Positions 26,869-36,734 of a stretch of DNA of 64,000 nucleotides are shown here, piece after piece. The stretch spans positions 2,108,001-2,172,000 of the forward strand of contig CBDDBR010000011.1 of NCBI GenBank assembly GCA_965225895.1. Reading direction: 5' to 3'. Both the position numbers and the translations under genes were made by a program. Position 1 is the first letter of the stretch. Every line of letters starts with the position of its first letter. A model generated the notes under the pieces. The model did no database searches. It saw nothing but the letters and a program-made list of their open reading frames with translations, and was not told where the DNA came from. This DNA comes from Endobugula sp965225895 (lineage in GTDB: Bacteria; Pseudomonadota; Gammaproteobacteria; Pseudomonadales; Cellvibrionaceae).

Positions 26869-28338
26869 ATGAAATATAACGACCTGCGCGACTTTATTAA
26901 CCAGCTTGAAAAACAAGGCGAACTTAAGCGTATTAGTACGCCTGTTGATCCCCATTTAGAAATGACCGAAATTTGCGACCGCACTTTGCGCGCAAAAGGG
27001 CCAGCCCTATTATTTGAAAATCCTATTGGTCATAACACCCCCGTATTAGCCAACCTGTTTGGCACTGCTAAACGTGTGGCTATGGGTATGGGTGAAGAAT
27101 CTGTAGAAGCGCTACGTGAAGTTGGTAAATTACTCGCCATGCTCAAAGAGCCTGAACCACCCAAAAGCATGAAAGACGCATGGGATAAGCTACCGCTATT
27201 TAAACAAGTGCTAAATATGTCACCCAAGGTGGTTAAAAAAGCCCCCTGCCAACAAGAACAGTTCACTGGCGACGATGTTGATTTAAGCCAATACCCTATT
27301 CAAACCTGCTGGCCTGGTGATGCAGGACCACTAGTCACATGGCCATTAGTTATCACTAAAGGCCCCAATAAAGAACGCCAAAACTTAGGCATTTATCGTA
27401 TGCAGGTCATCGGTAAAAATCGCTTAATTATGCGCTGGCTCAGTCATCGCGGTGGAGCTCTGGATTTTCGTGAATGGCAACAACAAAATCCAGGAAAAGC
27501 TTATCCCGTTGCGGTTGCACTAGGTGCCGACCCCGCAACCATTCTCGGTGCGGTAACACCTGTACCCGACACATTAAGTGAATATGCCTTTGCTGGTTTA
27601 TTACGTGGCGGAAAAACCGAAGTCGTAAAATGCGTGAATAATGACTTACAAGTACCTGCCTCTGCCGAAATTATTTTAGAGGGTGTTATCCACCCTGATG
27701 ACATGGCTGATGAAGGGCCATTTGGTGATCACACTGGCTACTATAACGAAGTCGACAGCTTTCCTGTGTTTACCGTTGAACGTATCACACAACGCAATAA
27801 GCCGATTTACCATAGCACTTATACTGGCCGTCCGCCCGATGAACCTGCCATATTAGGTGTTGCACTCAATGAAGTGTTTGTACCCATTCTACAAAAGCAA
27901 TTTCCAGAAATCAGTGATTTTTACCTCCCCCCCGAAGGGTGTTCATATCGCATGGCAATTGTCACCATGAAAAAACAATACCCCGGTCATGCCAAACGGG
28001 TGATGCTAGGTGTGTGGTCTTTTTTACGACAGTTCATGTATACAAAATTTGTCATCGTTACCGATGACGATGTGGATGCACGTAACTGGGAAGATGTAAT
28101 TTGGGCGATCACCACTCGTACTGATCCTGCACGAGATATCACCCTCATTGAAAATACACCCATCGACTATCTCGATTTTGCCTCACCCGTTTCTGGCTTA
28201 GGTTCCAAAATGGGCTTAGATGCCACCAATAAATGGCAAGGTGAAACCGATCGTGAATGGGGCACACCCATTGTAATGGATGATGCCATCAAACAACGGG
28301 TTGATGATATTTGGGACGAACTAGGGATTACATCGTAA
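26869..28338 (+). CDS. ubiD: 4-hydroxy-3-polyprenylbenzoate decarboxylase UbiD
   Basis: UbiD (489 aa) removes the carboxyl group in ubiquinone synthesis using prenylated FMN supplied by UbiX. The N-terminal MKYNDLRDFINQLEKQGELKRI is typical, as are RMQVIGKNRLIMRW, EGPFGDHTGYYNEVDSFPVF and the metal/prFMN-site Glu-rich region. The C-terminal FVIVTDDDVDARNWEDVIWA is also diagnostic. No ubiX is in the window. It stands alone between the AraC-type gene and a zinc-ribbon gene. Confidence 0.96.
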   Translation: MKYNDLRDFINQLEKQGELKRISTPVDPHLEMTEICDRTLRAKGPALLFENPIGHNTPVLANLFGTAKRVAMGMGEESVEALREVGKLLAMLKEPEPPKSMKDAWDKLPLFKQVLNMSPKVVKKAPCQQEQFTGDDVDLSQYPIQTCWPGDAGPLVTWPLVITKGPNKERQNLGIYRMQVIGKNRLIMRWLSHRGGALDFREWQQQNPGKAYPVAVALGADPATILGAVTPVPDTLSEYAFAGLLRGGKTEVVKCVNNDLQVPASAEIILEGVIHPDDMADEGPFGDHTGYYNEVDSFPVFTVERITQRNKPIYHSTYTGRPPDEPAILGVALNEVFVPILQKQFPEISDFYLPPEGCSYRMAIVTMKKQYPGHAKRVMLGVWSFLRQFMYTKFVIVTDDDVDARNWEDVIWAITTRTDPARDITLIENTPIDYLDFASPVSGLGSKMGLDATNKWQGETDREWGTPIVMDDAIKQRVDDIWDELGITS

Positions 28339-28429
28339 TCCTTTAATCCTTTAACGTTCATTCACATACACTAAAGCACCGTATAGACCACCATAAGCCA
28401 ACGCCAAAATACTACAGGATTTACTCATT

Positions 28430-28768
28430 ATGTCTGACTTACCTAATTGCCCTCAATGCAAATCTGAATATACATACGAAGATGGCACTATGTTGGTATG
28501 CCCCGAATGCGGTCACGAATGGTCTAAAGATGGCTCGGGTGAAGAAAGCGACGAGAAAATTATTCATGATGCGAACGGCAATCCATTACAAGACGGTGAT
28601 ACAGTTACCGTCATTAAAGATTTAAAAATCAAAGGGTCTTCATCGGTAGTTAAGGTAGGCACTAAAGTTAAAAATATTCGCCTTGTAGACGGCGATCATG
28701 ATATTGATTGTAAAATTGATGGTATTGGCGCAATGAAATTAAAATCGCAATTTGTAAAAAAAGTATAA
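28430..28768 (+). CDS. PhnA/YjdM-type zinc-ribbon protein
   Basis: The 112-aa protein has an N-terminal zinc ribbon with two Cys pairs (CPQC and CPEC, about residues 8-29) and a compact C-terminal domain with DGDTVTVIKDLKIKGSS and IDCKIDGIGAMKLKSQFVKK. This is the PhnA/YjdM family. Despite the old name, these proteins are not established as phosphonoacetate hydrolases and their role is unclear. It follows ubiD by 91 bp on the same strand and converges with hemY. Confidence 0.93.
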   Translation: MSDLPNCPQCKSEYTYEDGTMLVCPECGHEWSKDGSGEESDEKIIHDANGNPLQDGDTVTVIKDLKIKGSSSVVKVGTKVKNIRLVDGDHDIDCKIDGIGAMKLKSQFVKKV

Positions 28769-28789
28769 TACAACACAAGGCATTGTATA

Positions 28790-28813
28790 GGTGCTCACCC
28801 ATCGATGAGCACC
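28790..28813. terminator. Hairpin between convergent phnA-type gene and hemY
   Basis: An 8-bp stem GGTGCTCA/TGAGCACC with an 8-base loop lies in the 49-bp gap between two convergent genes. It lacks a strong T run, so it may terminate weakly or only mark the boundary. Confidence 0.4.
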
Positions 28814-28817
28814 ATCA

Positions 28818-30062
28818 TTAATGCGCAGCTTGCTCCAAAGTAGGCACTGCCACTAAAGCATCAACGGAATGCAATAAACCTTGATGATCACTTTCTTGGC
28901 TTTCTTTTTCATCACCTAAAAAACGATATAACCGCGCAAGCTCAGCATAAGTTGCCGCTTGTGGTTGCAAGCGCAAACTCTCTAGAAAAAAATCTTTAGC
29001 GCGCCCCCATTGTTTATTTTGCAAACACAAACGACCCAATGTTAACTGTAGGATGGCGTTTTTTGATTCTATTTTTTTCCACTTTTCTGCATTTTGTAAT
29101 TGTTGCTCTGGCTGAGTAGATACAATCAAACCATACATTTCTACCCACTTATCACACCATTGATTTTTTATATTACGAGATAAAACTTCTTCGGCAAGAT
29201 CATATTTTTTTAACGCCATTAACTCATTAACATAAGCAGATATAATCGCTTTATCTTTTTGAAAATGTTTTGGAGTATCATTCCACGATTTTTGCAATGC
29301 CGCGTATTTTTCTTCTGCAGATGCCAATTGGTTTTTTTCGATAGTGTCTGCCATACATTCTTGATATAACGTTTGCTCTAAGTGATAACGTTGCTCAACG
29401 CTGCCTACTTTTTTCTGATGAAGTTTTGGCAAACATTGCTTAAGCGCTTTCCAGTCTTTTAGTGCAACATAAACTTGCTGTTGTAATGACAACACAACGG
29501 TATGGTTTGGATTTAATGTTTCTGCGCGAGCCAAAGTAGCCAATGCTTGCTCAAATTGTTGATTTGATAATTGCATTCTTGCTTGCGTTAATGCCACAGC
29601 AAGATCTGATTGGCTCGCACTTTTTTCTGCTTGATGTAATAGCTGTAACGCCTCTTGTTCATTATTCATTTCATAAGCACAGCGTGCGGCAACCAAATAA
29701 TTAATAATAGGTGATGTTACTTTTTTAGCTGCACGGGTTAATTTTTTATGGGCAGGCGACCAATCGCCTTCAATAAAATCAATTAAGCCTGCAATTGTTT
29801 GTTGCTGTGCTTTTCCGCTGCTATACCCAGTGATTTTTTGTTTGGTCGCAGATACACCACGAAAACCACCACGAATGACTGTGATCACAACATACAATAT
29901 AAAAAGCATGGCCAACAACACAGCAAGGCCAAACCAAATACTCATTTCTATACTGGTTTCGCCCCATACAATTAATACATAGCCTGAATCATTTTGCATT
30001 TGGTAAACTAAAAAAGCACCTAACACCAAACATCCACACAGCAATAACAATAAACGTTTCAT
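28818..30062 (-). CDS. hemY: HemY-type TPR membrane protein
   Basis: This 414-aa protein is the proteobacterial HemY of the hemCDXY operon, not the unrelated protoporphyrinogen oxidase of the same name. It has two N-terminal membrane segments (about 4-20 and 42-65), then a helical repeat domain with TPR-like units such as FEQALATLARAETLNPNH and WGRAKDFFLESLRLQPQ. Its exact function in tetrapyrrole synthesis is unresolved; a scaffold is the usual suggestion. The start overlaps the hemX stop by 4 bp (ATGA type), so the two are translationally coupled. Confidence 0.93.
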   Translation of the reverse strand: MKRLLLLLCGCLVLGAFLVYQMQNDSGYVLIVWGETSIEMSIWFGLAVLLAMLFILYVVITVIRGGFRGVSATKQKITGYSSGKAQQQTIAGLIDFIEGDWSPAHKKLTRAAKKVTSPIINYLVAARCAYEMNNEQEALQLLHQAEKSASQSDLAVALTQARMQLSNQQFEQALATLARAETLNPNHTVVLSLQQQVYVALKDWKALKQCLPKLHQKKVGSVEQRYHLEQTLYQECMADTIEKNQLASAEEKYAALQKSWNDTPKHFQKDKAIISAYVNELMALKKYDLAEEVLSRNIKNQWCDKWVEMYGLIVSTQPEQQLQNAEKWKKIESKNAILQLTLGRLCLQNKQWGRAKDFFLESLRLQPQAATYAELARLYRFLGDEKESQESDHQGLLHSVDALVAVPTLEQAAH

Positions 30063-31333
30063 AGCGCGGTCTCCTGAGGTGTTTTACCACTTGGAGTCGG
30101 TGTGTTTTCAGGCGCTACTTTTTCTGTCGCCGCTTTTGTAGACGATGTTTCTTTTTTTGTTGTTGGCGCCAATGTTTTATTGGATGCATGTCGACCACTT
30201 TGAATATATGCATTTACACGCTCTAACGACGCCGACACATCGGGTAAATCACTTATAATCGTTTGTTGCTGTAATGTTGTAATCGCATCAATCAACGCCT
30301 GTTTTTCTGAAAAATGCGTAAAGTGTTTATTTAACCAACGGACGGCCTGCTCTAGGCTGTGTTGATAAATCGTTGCCTCTTCTCGCAATAAAGCAATTTG
30401 TGCTTGCGCTAACATTAATCGTAAATTTTGTACGAGTGCATGTTGCTGTGTATCAGACACTAACGGAGCCAGTGGCTCATCATGATGTTGAATACGTACG
30501 TATTGATCAAGCTTACCCAATGTATGACGAACACCTTGCCAAAGACCATCCTGCCAATGACTCTCTTCCTCTTGAGTTACGATACGTTCACTGGGCTTTA
30601 CTAATGATGATGTGAGTGGCACAGGCGGTAAAATATCCACCTGTTCAATAAGTGCCGACAATTGTAAATAAATGCCTTCTCTGTCTACCGCTGGCGCTAT
30701 TTTTAATGCCAAGATATCTTTATGAATACTGTCTCGTAATGGAAATACATCTGGAGAATCAAGAGTCACTAATAATTTATCCGCCGATTCTAATAAACCA
30801 ATAATCCCTTTAACCCCACCGCCCGTTAACTGACGCTGATTAGCAAGGCGTAATAAATAACGTGTTTCTTCTAACATCCAACCATCACGATTGTCGCCGC
30901 TTAATTGACTAAGACGTGTGGCTTGAGCATCTAATCGTTGCTGTAATATTTTTTGATCGTTATCTAGTGCTTGCGATAAACGCGCTAGGTTATCGCGCTG
31001 CTTATCTAAATGATCCGATTGCTGACGAATGGCCGTAGCAAACCATGTGCCCTGTTCTTCTAGTTGGGCTTCTACTTTTTGTACCCGTGTATTTTGTGAA
31101 TGCCATAATTGCCAACCAAAATATCCTGCCACGACTAAGGCAATCACAAGAAGGAACAACAGTACCCATTGTATTTTTGCCACTGCACCACCCGCTGTTT
31201 TTTTTGTTGGCGCCTTTGTTTTTTTGGACTCAGTTGCAGTAGATGTGTTTGACGTCACAGGCGCGGCCTCTTGCTTAGGCGATGGGTTACTTTCTGTATT
31301 CTCTTTATTTTTTGTCATGTCTTTATTTGCCAT
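30059..31333 (-). CDS. hemX: HemX membrane protein
   Basis: The 424-aa HemX has a Lys/Thr/Ala-rich disordered N-terminus, one membrane helix (about 52-74), a coiled-coil stretch (KQRDNLARLSQALDNDQKIL) and a helical periplasmic domain, ending in another low-complexity tail. Although often labelled uroporphyrinogen-III C-methyltransferase, it has no SAM-binding motif and is not expected to be an enzyme. Its start overlaps hemD by 11 bp and its end overlaps hemY by 4 bp. Confidence 0.93.
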   Translation of the reverse strand: MANKDMTKNKENTESNPSPKQEAAPVTSNTSTATESKKTKAPTKKTAGGAVAKIQWVLLFLLVIALVVAGYFGWQLWHSQNTRVQKVEAQLEEQGTWFATAIRQQSDHLDKQRDNLARLSQALDNDQKILQQRLDAQATRLSQLSGDNRDGWMLEETRYLLRLANQRQLTGGGVKGIIGLLESADKLLVTLDSPDVFPLRDSIHKDILALKIAPAVDREGIYLQLSALIEQVDILPPVPLTSSLVKPSERIVTQEEESHWQDGLWQGVRHTLGKLDQYVRIQHHDEPLAPLVSDTQQHALVQNLRLMLAQAQIALLREEATIYQHSLEQAVRWLNKHFTHFSEKQALIDAITTLQQQTIISDLPDVSASLERVNAYIQSGRHASNKTLAPTTKKETSSTKAATEKVAPENTPTPSGKTPQETAL

Positions 31334-32147
31334 GTGCTTGCCACTCGCTTAATGCGTTGATCATACTATCGTGACAAGCATTTGCCGCCACAATTATTTG
31401 TGTAAATCCTGCCTGCTGTGCCTGTGCTGCTACACGCTGACTCGGTAATATTATGGGTTGTTGCTGCAACCAGTGTAAATCATCACGATTCATCATCGTG
31501 CATACACTCTCTAACGTTTCGCCACTGTGTACTGCCATAATGGGCTGCTGCGAGGTATGACGATATTCACTGGCTAACGTTTGTGTTTGCGTAGGTGTTT
31601 GTCGTTGATACAGTTCGCAATAATCCACACATGCACCACGTGCCATTAATTGCTCGGCCAATAACGTGCGGCCACCTTTGCCTCGAAAAATAAGAATTTT
31701 TTCACCATCTACGGTCGCTAAATCTGGATGTGCCAATAGCGCTTCACTATTCATTGCCGACGTTGAGGCATGTGCTAGATAACTCGCATCTGTACCGCCA
31801 TGACCAATACCCTGATCTAACCGTGTGGCCGTTGCCTGACCAATAGCAAAAAACTGCACGTCTACAGGCAATTGCGGCCAATACTGATCTAACCACTGCA
31901 AACCATAATGAACGGCATTTTGACTAATAAAAATTGCTTTTTGATATTCCGCAAACGCCAATATTTGATTCACTATTGCCTGCCGCGATGCCGCATCCTC
32001 AAGTGGCGTTATAAATAACATCGGCTGTAATGTTACATTCGCCCCCAATGCTATTAACTGCTTCGCCCACGGTTGCGCTTGTGCCAATGGCCGAGTAATT
32101 AATAGGTGTAAATTATCGAGGGGACGGTGCGCTTGTGATGAGGCCAT
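31323..32147 (-). CDS. hemD: Uroporphyrinogen-III synthase HemD
   Basis: HemD (274 aa) cyclises hydroxymethylbilane with D-ring inversion. The family is weakly conserved; here LLITRPLAQAQPWAKQL at the start, FISQNAVHYGLQWL, FAIGQATATRLDQG and ILIFRGKGGRTLLAEQL identify it. It starts 8 bp after hemC and overlaps hemX at its end, so all four hem genes look like one minus-strand transcript. Confidence 0.95.
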   Translation of the reverse strand: MASSQAHRPLDNLHLLITRPLAQAQPWAKQLIALGANVTLQPMLFITPLEDAASRQAIVNQILAFAEYQKAIFISQNAVHYGLQWLDQYWPQLPVDVQFFAIGQATATRLDQGIGHGGTDASYLAHASTSAMNSEALLAHPDLATVDGEKILIFRGKGGRTLLAEQLMARGACVDYCELYQRQTPTQTQTLASEYRHTSQQPIMAVHSGETLESVCTMMNRDDLHWLQQQPIILPSQRVAAQAQQAGFTQIIVAANACHDSMINALSEWQAHGK

Positions 32148-32155
32148 AGGTATTT

Positions 32156-33109
32156 CTATCCATTTGTCTCGTAAACAGCCTTTAATATTTTATCCGCACC
32201 TTGCGCCAGTAAACGTTCTGCTAGTTCAATCCCCATGGCTTCTGCAGTGTCGGGGGTACCTACAATTTCATCGGTTAGCATTAGCTTACCATCGGGGCTA
32301 CCCACCAAACCGCGTAACCACAATTGTTGATCATGGGCCGGAGAATGAATGGCATAACATGCAATAGGTACTTGGCAACCGCCTTCCAAACGGCGATTCA
32401 TTGCGCGCTCTGCCGTTACGCATTCAGCGGTCACATCATCATTTAATGCCGCTAACCATGCTTTTACTTGAGTATCATTAGTACGGCACTCAATGCCGAC
32501 GGCGCCTTGCCCACCCGCAGGCAAACATAATTCAGGGGATAGGCGTTGTGTAATACGTGCTTCCATTTCTAAACGCATAAGCCCTGCTGCAGCGAGAATG
32601 ATGGCATCGTACTCACCGTTATCAAGTTTACTTAAACGCGTATTTACATTGCCGCGCAAGAATTTAATCTCTAAATCTGGACGCTTATCCAATAACTGGC
32701 ACTGGCGACGTAAGCTAGACGTGCCCACTACCGCACCTTGTAGCAAATCTTCAAAGCACTCATAATTATGTGACACAAAAGCGTCTCTAGGGTCTTCGCG
32801 CTCACAAATCACCGACAAACCCAATCCTTCTGGAAATTCCATGGGTACATCTTTCATTGAATGCACAGCAATATCGGCTTCGTGGTTGAGCAGTGCGTGC
32901 TCTAGTTCTTTTACAAACAAGCCTTTACCGCCCACTTTGGCCAAGGGTACATCTAAAATATGATCCCCTCGGCTACTCATAGGAAGCAGTGTCACAGTGA
33001 GTTCTGGGTGTAAGGCTTCTAACCGTGCTTTAACATATTCCGCTTGCCACAGCGCCAATGGGCTTTTACGTGTTGCAATAGTCAGGGTGTTGGTAGGACG
33101 GGTACTCAT
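32156..33109 (-). CDS. hemC: Porphobilinogen deaminase HemC
   Basis: HemC (317 aa) polymerises four porphobilinogen units to hydroxymethylbilane on a dipyrromethane cofactor. The cofactor Cys lies in EGGCQVPIACY. Other signatures are ATRKSPLALWQAEYVK, AVHSMKDVPMEFPEGL (Asp near the active site) and LRRQCQLL. It leads the hemC-hemD-hemX-hemY set and lies 95 bp downstream of algR. Confidence 0.98.
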   Translation of the reverse strand: MSTRPTNTLTIATRKSPLALWQAEYVKARLEALHPELTVTLLPMSSRGDHILDVPLAKVGGKGLFVKELEHALLNHEADIAVHSMKDVPMEFPEGLGLSVICEREDPRDAFVSHNYECFEDLLQGAVVGTSSLRRQCQLLDKRPDLEIKFLRGNVNTRLSKLDNGEYDAIILAAAGLMRLEMEARITQRLSPELCLPAGGQGAVGIECRTNDTQVKAWLAALNDDVTAECVTAERAMNRRLEGGCQVPIACYAIHSPAHDQQLWLRGLVGSPDGKLMLTDEIVGTPDTAEAMGIELAERLLAQGADKILKAVYETNG

Positions 33110-33204
33110 GGCAATGGTGCTCGTAAATGATGTGAATGTAGCCCCTTATCATATCAAATGAGAGGCTCAATCGCTGAATAAATGTCAACGTGATTCATCG
33201 TTAA

Positions 33205-33945
33205 TCACAGTGAATTCAATAAGGCCTTAACCTTGCTGGTATAACGACGGCTCACAATGGGTCGTGCATCGGTGTCCTTAAGGCGAATCGTATAATGCCC
33301 TTCTATGGCTCGCTCTAAACCTTCGATATGACGAATAGACACTAAGGCATTGCGATGCACACGGGCGAACACATCCGAAAATTCGGCTTCGAACTGCTTT
33401 AAGGTACCGTCCACCAATGACTCACCCCCAGTACCTATAACCGTAATATATTTGCTATCGGCCAACAAACAGCGAATAGAATCCACCGCGATCAAATCAA
33501 CACCGCGATGGCTACTCGCAGTAATATGCTGTGACGATGCTTGTGTTTTTAACCCCGAACTCTGCTCTAACTGGGTTAATTGTGCTTTATTAACGGTTTG
33601 TGCTTTTTCGAGGGCGTGTTGTAATTTTTCGCGATTAACGGGTTTCAATAAATATCCAGCGGCAAAAGTATTAAAAGCATCAAGCGCGTATTGGTCATAG
33701 GCTGTCACAAAAATAACCGCAGGCGGGTTCTCTAAACCGCTTATTTTTTCTGCCAATTGCAAACCCGTTTCGCCCGGCATTTCAATATCAAGCAATACTA
33801 TCGCGGGATCTTGCGCCTCAATTAACGCCAACGCTTCGGCTGCATGACCCGCTTCGCCGCATAGCTCATAACCCAGATCAGATACAAAACGCATTAAGCG
33901 TTGTCTGGCTAAAGCTTCATCATCTACGACTAAAATATCTAACAT
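33205..33945 (-). CDS. algR: LytTR response regulator, AlgR type
   Basis: The 246-aa regulator has a receiver domain with Asp8/Asp9, the phosphoacceptor Asp53 in IVLLDIEMPG, the Thr/Ala switch and Lys in YLLKPVNREKL. A C-terminal LytTR DNA-binding domain follows (KQFEAEFSDVFARVHRNALVSI, then ARPIVSRRYTSKV). In Pseudomonas AlgR controls alginate, twitching and other surface genes. It is 14 bp after the kinase gene and upstream of hemC, the arrangement seen in Pseudomonas. Its targets here are unknown. Confidence 0.92.
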   Translation of the reverse strand: MLDILVVDDEALARQRLMRFVSDLGYELCGEAGHAAEALALIEAQDPAIVLLDIEMPGETGLQLAEKISGLENPPAVIFVTAYDQYALDAFNTFAAGYLLKPVNREKLQHALEKAQTVNKAQLTQLEQSSGLKTQASSQHITASSHRGVDLIAVDSIRCLLADSKYITVIGTGGESLVDGTLKQFEAEFSDVFARVHRNALVSIRHIEGLERAIEGHYTIRLKDTDARPIVSRRYTSKVKALLNSL

Positions 33946-33959
33946 TCTGTTATTCCTTA

Positions 33960-35066
33960 CTATACAGACGACATGGGTATAGTTATCGTCACCTGATACA
34001 CCGCTTGAACAGTGTTGTTATTGGCATGATCGCGTGTCTGTTGCACATCAATACTTGCCGCTTCACCATAATGTGCATGCAAACGATGCTGTATATTATT
34101 TAACGCCATTCGATTGCTTTGACCACTATCGGTAAGATTGTTCAAATCATCCGTTTGATTATCAACTAGCTCAGGCACAGGGTTAGTCACTCGCAAGAAT
34201 ACACACTGCGTGTCTACCCATGTAGCAACATAAATCACACCCCCACCCACTATTCGCTGTATACCATGGTATATCGCATTTTCTATCAGTGGCTGCAACA
34301 CCAGTGAGGGCACAGAAATATCACGCGCAAAGTCATGATCACTGTGCTGACATTGCCAATCAATGTGCAAACGATCACCTAAACGCACATGCTCAATATC
34401 GGTATAACTACGGCACAAGGCAATCTCTTCATCTAACGATACCATACTCATTTCTTGCAAACTGACACGAAATAATTGGCTTAAATCTTCTACAACCTTT
34501 TCAGCCAACTCAGGATTAACTGGAATTAAACTCGCCACAGCATTCATAGAATTAAACAAAAAGTGCGGACGAATACGGGCATGTAACGCTTGAATGCGCG
34601 ACTGCAGCTCTGCTTGCTGTTGATGCCGCAATTGTTGCTGAATATATAAGTAACGCAGAATAATGCCTGAAAAAATAGCCGCTAACATCATGTGCTTCAC
34701 TAGCGCCAACACATCAATATAGCCATCTAATAACCACAAGGCTGACATAATCACCAGTAAGGCAATCAGTAACACACAGCTATAAGCCAAACACCCCGCC
34801 AATATGACCGACAACCGAGAAAAAATCGATGATAAACGACATAACAATAAGGCCGACAACAATGTAATCCACTGCACAATCATCGACACATAGCCCAACT
34901 GCCCCCATGAAAACGTCATTAATGTGCTTTGCGTTAAAACCAATGCAAAAGCAATCAACTCACCCGCCAACACCAAACCAAACACAGCAGAACCACTGCA
35001 TAAATGCGGTAATAAACCCTCTTGCACAGCCCGCGACGGTGTTACTGAAGCACTGCTTGATTGCAT
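33960..35066 (-). CDS. algZ: LytS/AlgZ-type sensor histidine kinase
   Basis: The 368-aa kinase has about four to five membrane segments in the first ~150 residues, a short coiled coil (RHQQQAELQSRIQAL), then the His_kinase domain with the phosphorylated His in IRPHFLFNSMNAVASL. The ATPase region has VPSLVLQPLIENAIYHGI. This is the partner of the downstream algR gene. It is divergent from argH with 168 bp between starts. Confidence 0.92.
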   Translation of the reverse strand: MQSSSASVTPSRAVQEGLLPHLCSGSAVFGLVLAGELIAFALVLTQSTLMTFSWGQLGYVSMIVQWITLLSALLLCRLSSIFSRLSVILAGCLAYSCVLLIALLVIMSALWLLDGYIDVLALVKHMMLAAIFSGIILRYLYIQQQLRHQQQAELQSRIQALHARIRPHFLFNSMNAVASLIPVNPELAEKVVEDLSQLFRVSLQEMSMVSLDEEIALCRSYTDIEHVRLGDRLHIDWQCQHSDHDFARDISVPSLVLQPLIENAIYHGIQRIVGGGVIYVATWVDTQCVFLRVTNPVPELVDNQTDDLNNLTDSGQSNRMALNNIQHRLHAHYGEAASIDVQQTRDHANNNTVQAVYQVTITIPMSSV

Positions 35067-35234
35067 AAGCCATAACCATAGTCAGTTAATATAAAAAACC
35101 AGTGTAGCAAAATCTTACTGCGACCCCAATTCTGTAGCAGTTGCGGTATAATCGCTGGCCACAATTAAGCAGATTCTACAATTACTGAAGCGACTTTCAG
35201 CGAATCATTCAACAATCACTACTTTGAGACTACT

Positions 35235-36638
35235 ATGAGCCAAGACGACACTCCTATCAAACCTTGGGGCGGACGCTTTACCGAAGCAACAGATGCCTTT
35301 GTTGAGCGTTTTACTGCATCGGTGGATTTTGACCAACGCATGTATCACCAAGACATCAACGGCTCTATTGCTCACGCAACCATGCTGGCAACCGTAGGGG
35401 TGTTAACCGACGCCGAAAAACAGCAAATCATTGAAGGCTTAGAAGCGATTCGTGCCGAAATAGAAGCGGGCGAATTTGCGTGGTCAGTCACTCTTGAAGA
35501 TGTACACATGAACATCGAAGCAGCACTCACCGACCGTATCGGTATCACGGGTAAAAAGCTGCATACGGGTCGCTCGCGCAATGACCAAGTCGCTACCGAT
35601 ATTCGTCTTTATGTACGCGATGAAATCGACGTAATTGTTAAAGAGCTAACCCGCCTACAAGAAGGCTTATTGTTTGTGGCCGAGCGCGAAGCCGATACCA
35701 TCATGCCGGGCTTTACCCACTTACAAACCGCTCAACCCGTGACCTTTGGCCATCATTTACTTGCGTGGTTTGAAATGCTACAACGCGATTATGGCCGTTT
35801 AATGGATTGCCGTAAGCGCGCCAATCAATCCCCTTTAGGTGCTGCCGCTCTAGCAGGTACAACGTACCCCATTGATCGCTTTCAAACAGCAGAACTATTA
35901 GGGTTTGAACACCCAACGGCCAACTCACTAGATTCAGTGAGCGACCGCGATTTTGCGATTGAGTTTTGCTCATTTGCCAGCATACTCATGACTCACCTTT
36001 CTCGCGCGAGTGAAGAACTTATACTGTGGACATCGGCACAGTTTGATTTTATTGACCTACCTGACCGCTTTTGTACTGGCTCATCTATTATGCCGCAAAA
36101 GAAAAACCCCGATGTGCCCGAATTAGTTCGCGGTAAAACAGGGCGCGTAAATGGGCATCTCATTGCCATGCTCACATTGATGAAGTCACAACCATTGGCT
36201 TACAACAAAGACAATCAAGAAGATAAAGAACCATTATTTGATGCGCTAGATACAGTACGTGATTGCCTACGCGCTTTTGCCGATATGATTCCCGCAATTA
36301 CTCCCAAGAAAGACAGTATGTACGAAGCCGCCAAACGTGGATTTTCTACCGCTACCGACCTTGCTGACTACCTTGTACGTAAAGGTATCGCTTTTCGCGA
36401 TTCCCATGAGATTGTTGGTAAATCCGTTGCTTATGGTATTGAAAATAACAAAGACTTATCTGAAATGACATTGGAAGAATTACAGCAATTCTCCAGTGAG
36501 ATTACCGCCGATATATTCGACGTACTCACACTCGAAGGCTCTGTTGCTGCCCGTGACCATATTGGTGGCACAGCACCTAATCAAGTCAGATCTGCCGTAG
36601 AAACAGCAAAGTTATTACTAGAAGCACGAGACGTGTAA
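35235..36638 (+). CDS. argH: Argininosuccinate lyase ArgH
   Basis: ArgH (467 aa) splits argininosuccinate to arginine and fumarate. The superfamily signature GSSIMPQKKNPDVPELVRGK, with the catalytic Ser, is clear. N-terminal KPWGGRFTEATDAFVERF and the THLQTAQP segment also match. A perfect -10 TATAAT lies at 35147-35152, with no good -35. The gene is followed by a strong terminator shared with convergent cyaY. Confidence 0.98.
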   Translation: MSQDDTPIKPWGGRFTEATDAFVERFTASVDFDQRMYHQDINGSIAHATMLATVGVLTDAEKQQIIEGLEAIRAEIEAGEFAWSVTLEDVHMNIEAALTDRIGITGKKLHTGRSRNDQVATDIRLYVRDEIDVIVKELTRLQEGLLFVAEREADTIMPGFTHLQTAQPVTFGHHLLAWFEMLQRDYGRLMDCRKRANQSPLGAAALAGTTYPIDRFQTAELLGFEHPTANSLDSVSDRDFAIEFCSFASILMTHLSRASEELILWTSAQFDFIDLPDRFCTGSSIMPQKKNPDVPELVRGKTGRVNGHLIAMLTLMKSQPLAYNKDNQEDKEPLFDALDTVRDCLRAFADMIPAITPKKDSMYEAAKRGFSTATDLADYLVRKGIAFRDSHEIVGKSVAYGIENNKDLSEMTLEELQQFSSEITADIFDVLTLEGSVAARDHIGGTAPNQVRSAVETAKLLLEARDV

Positions 36639-36654
36639 GCACGCATATATAAAT

Positions 36655-36693
36655 AAAAAAGCCCCTTGATGTCTTGTATCAAGGGGCTTTTTT
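36655..36693. terminator. Bidirectional terminator between argH and cyaY
   Basis: Perfect 16-bp arms (36655-36670 and 36678-36693) with a 7-base loop consist of A6-GCCCCTTGAT and its complement ending in T6. It serves argH on the plus strand and cyaY on the minus strand. Confidence 0.9.
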
Positions 36694-36734
36694 ACATATT
36701 CGCCTTATTATTAGTCGCCAATAAACGGCTTCAT

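Noticed and set aside
28818..31333. HemX as a uroporphyrinogen methyltransferase and HemY as protoporphyrinogen oxidase
   Set aside because: Neither has the SAM or FAD motifs needed; they are the accessory membrane proteins of the hemCDXY operon.
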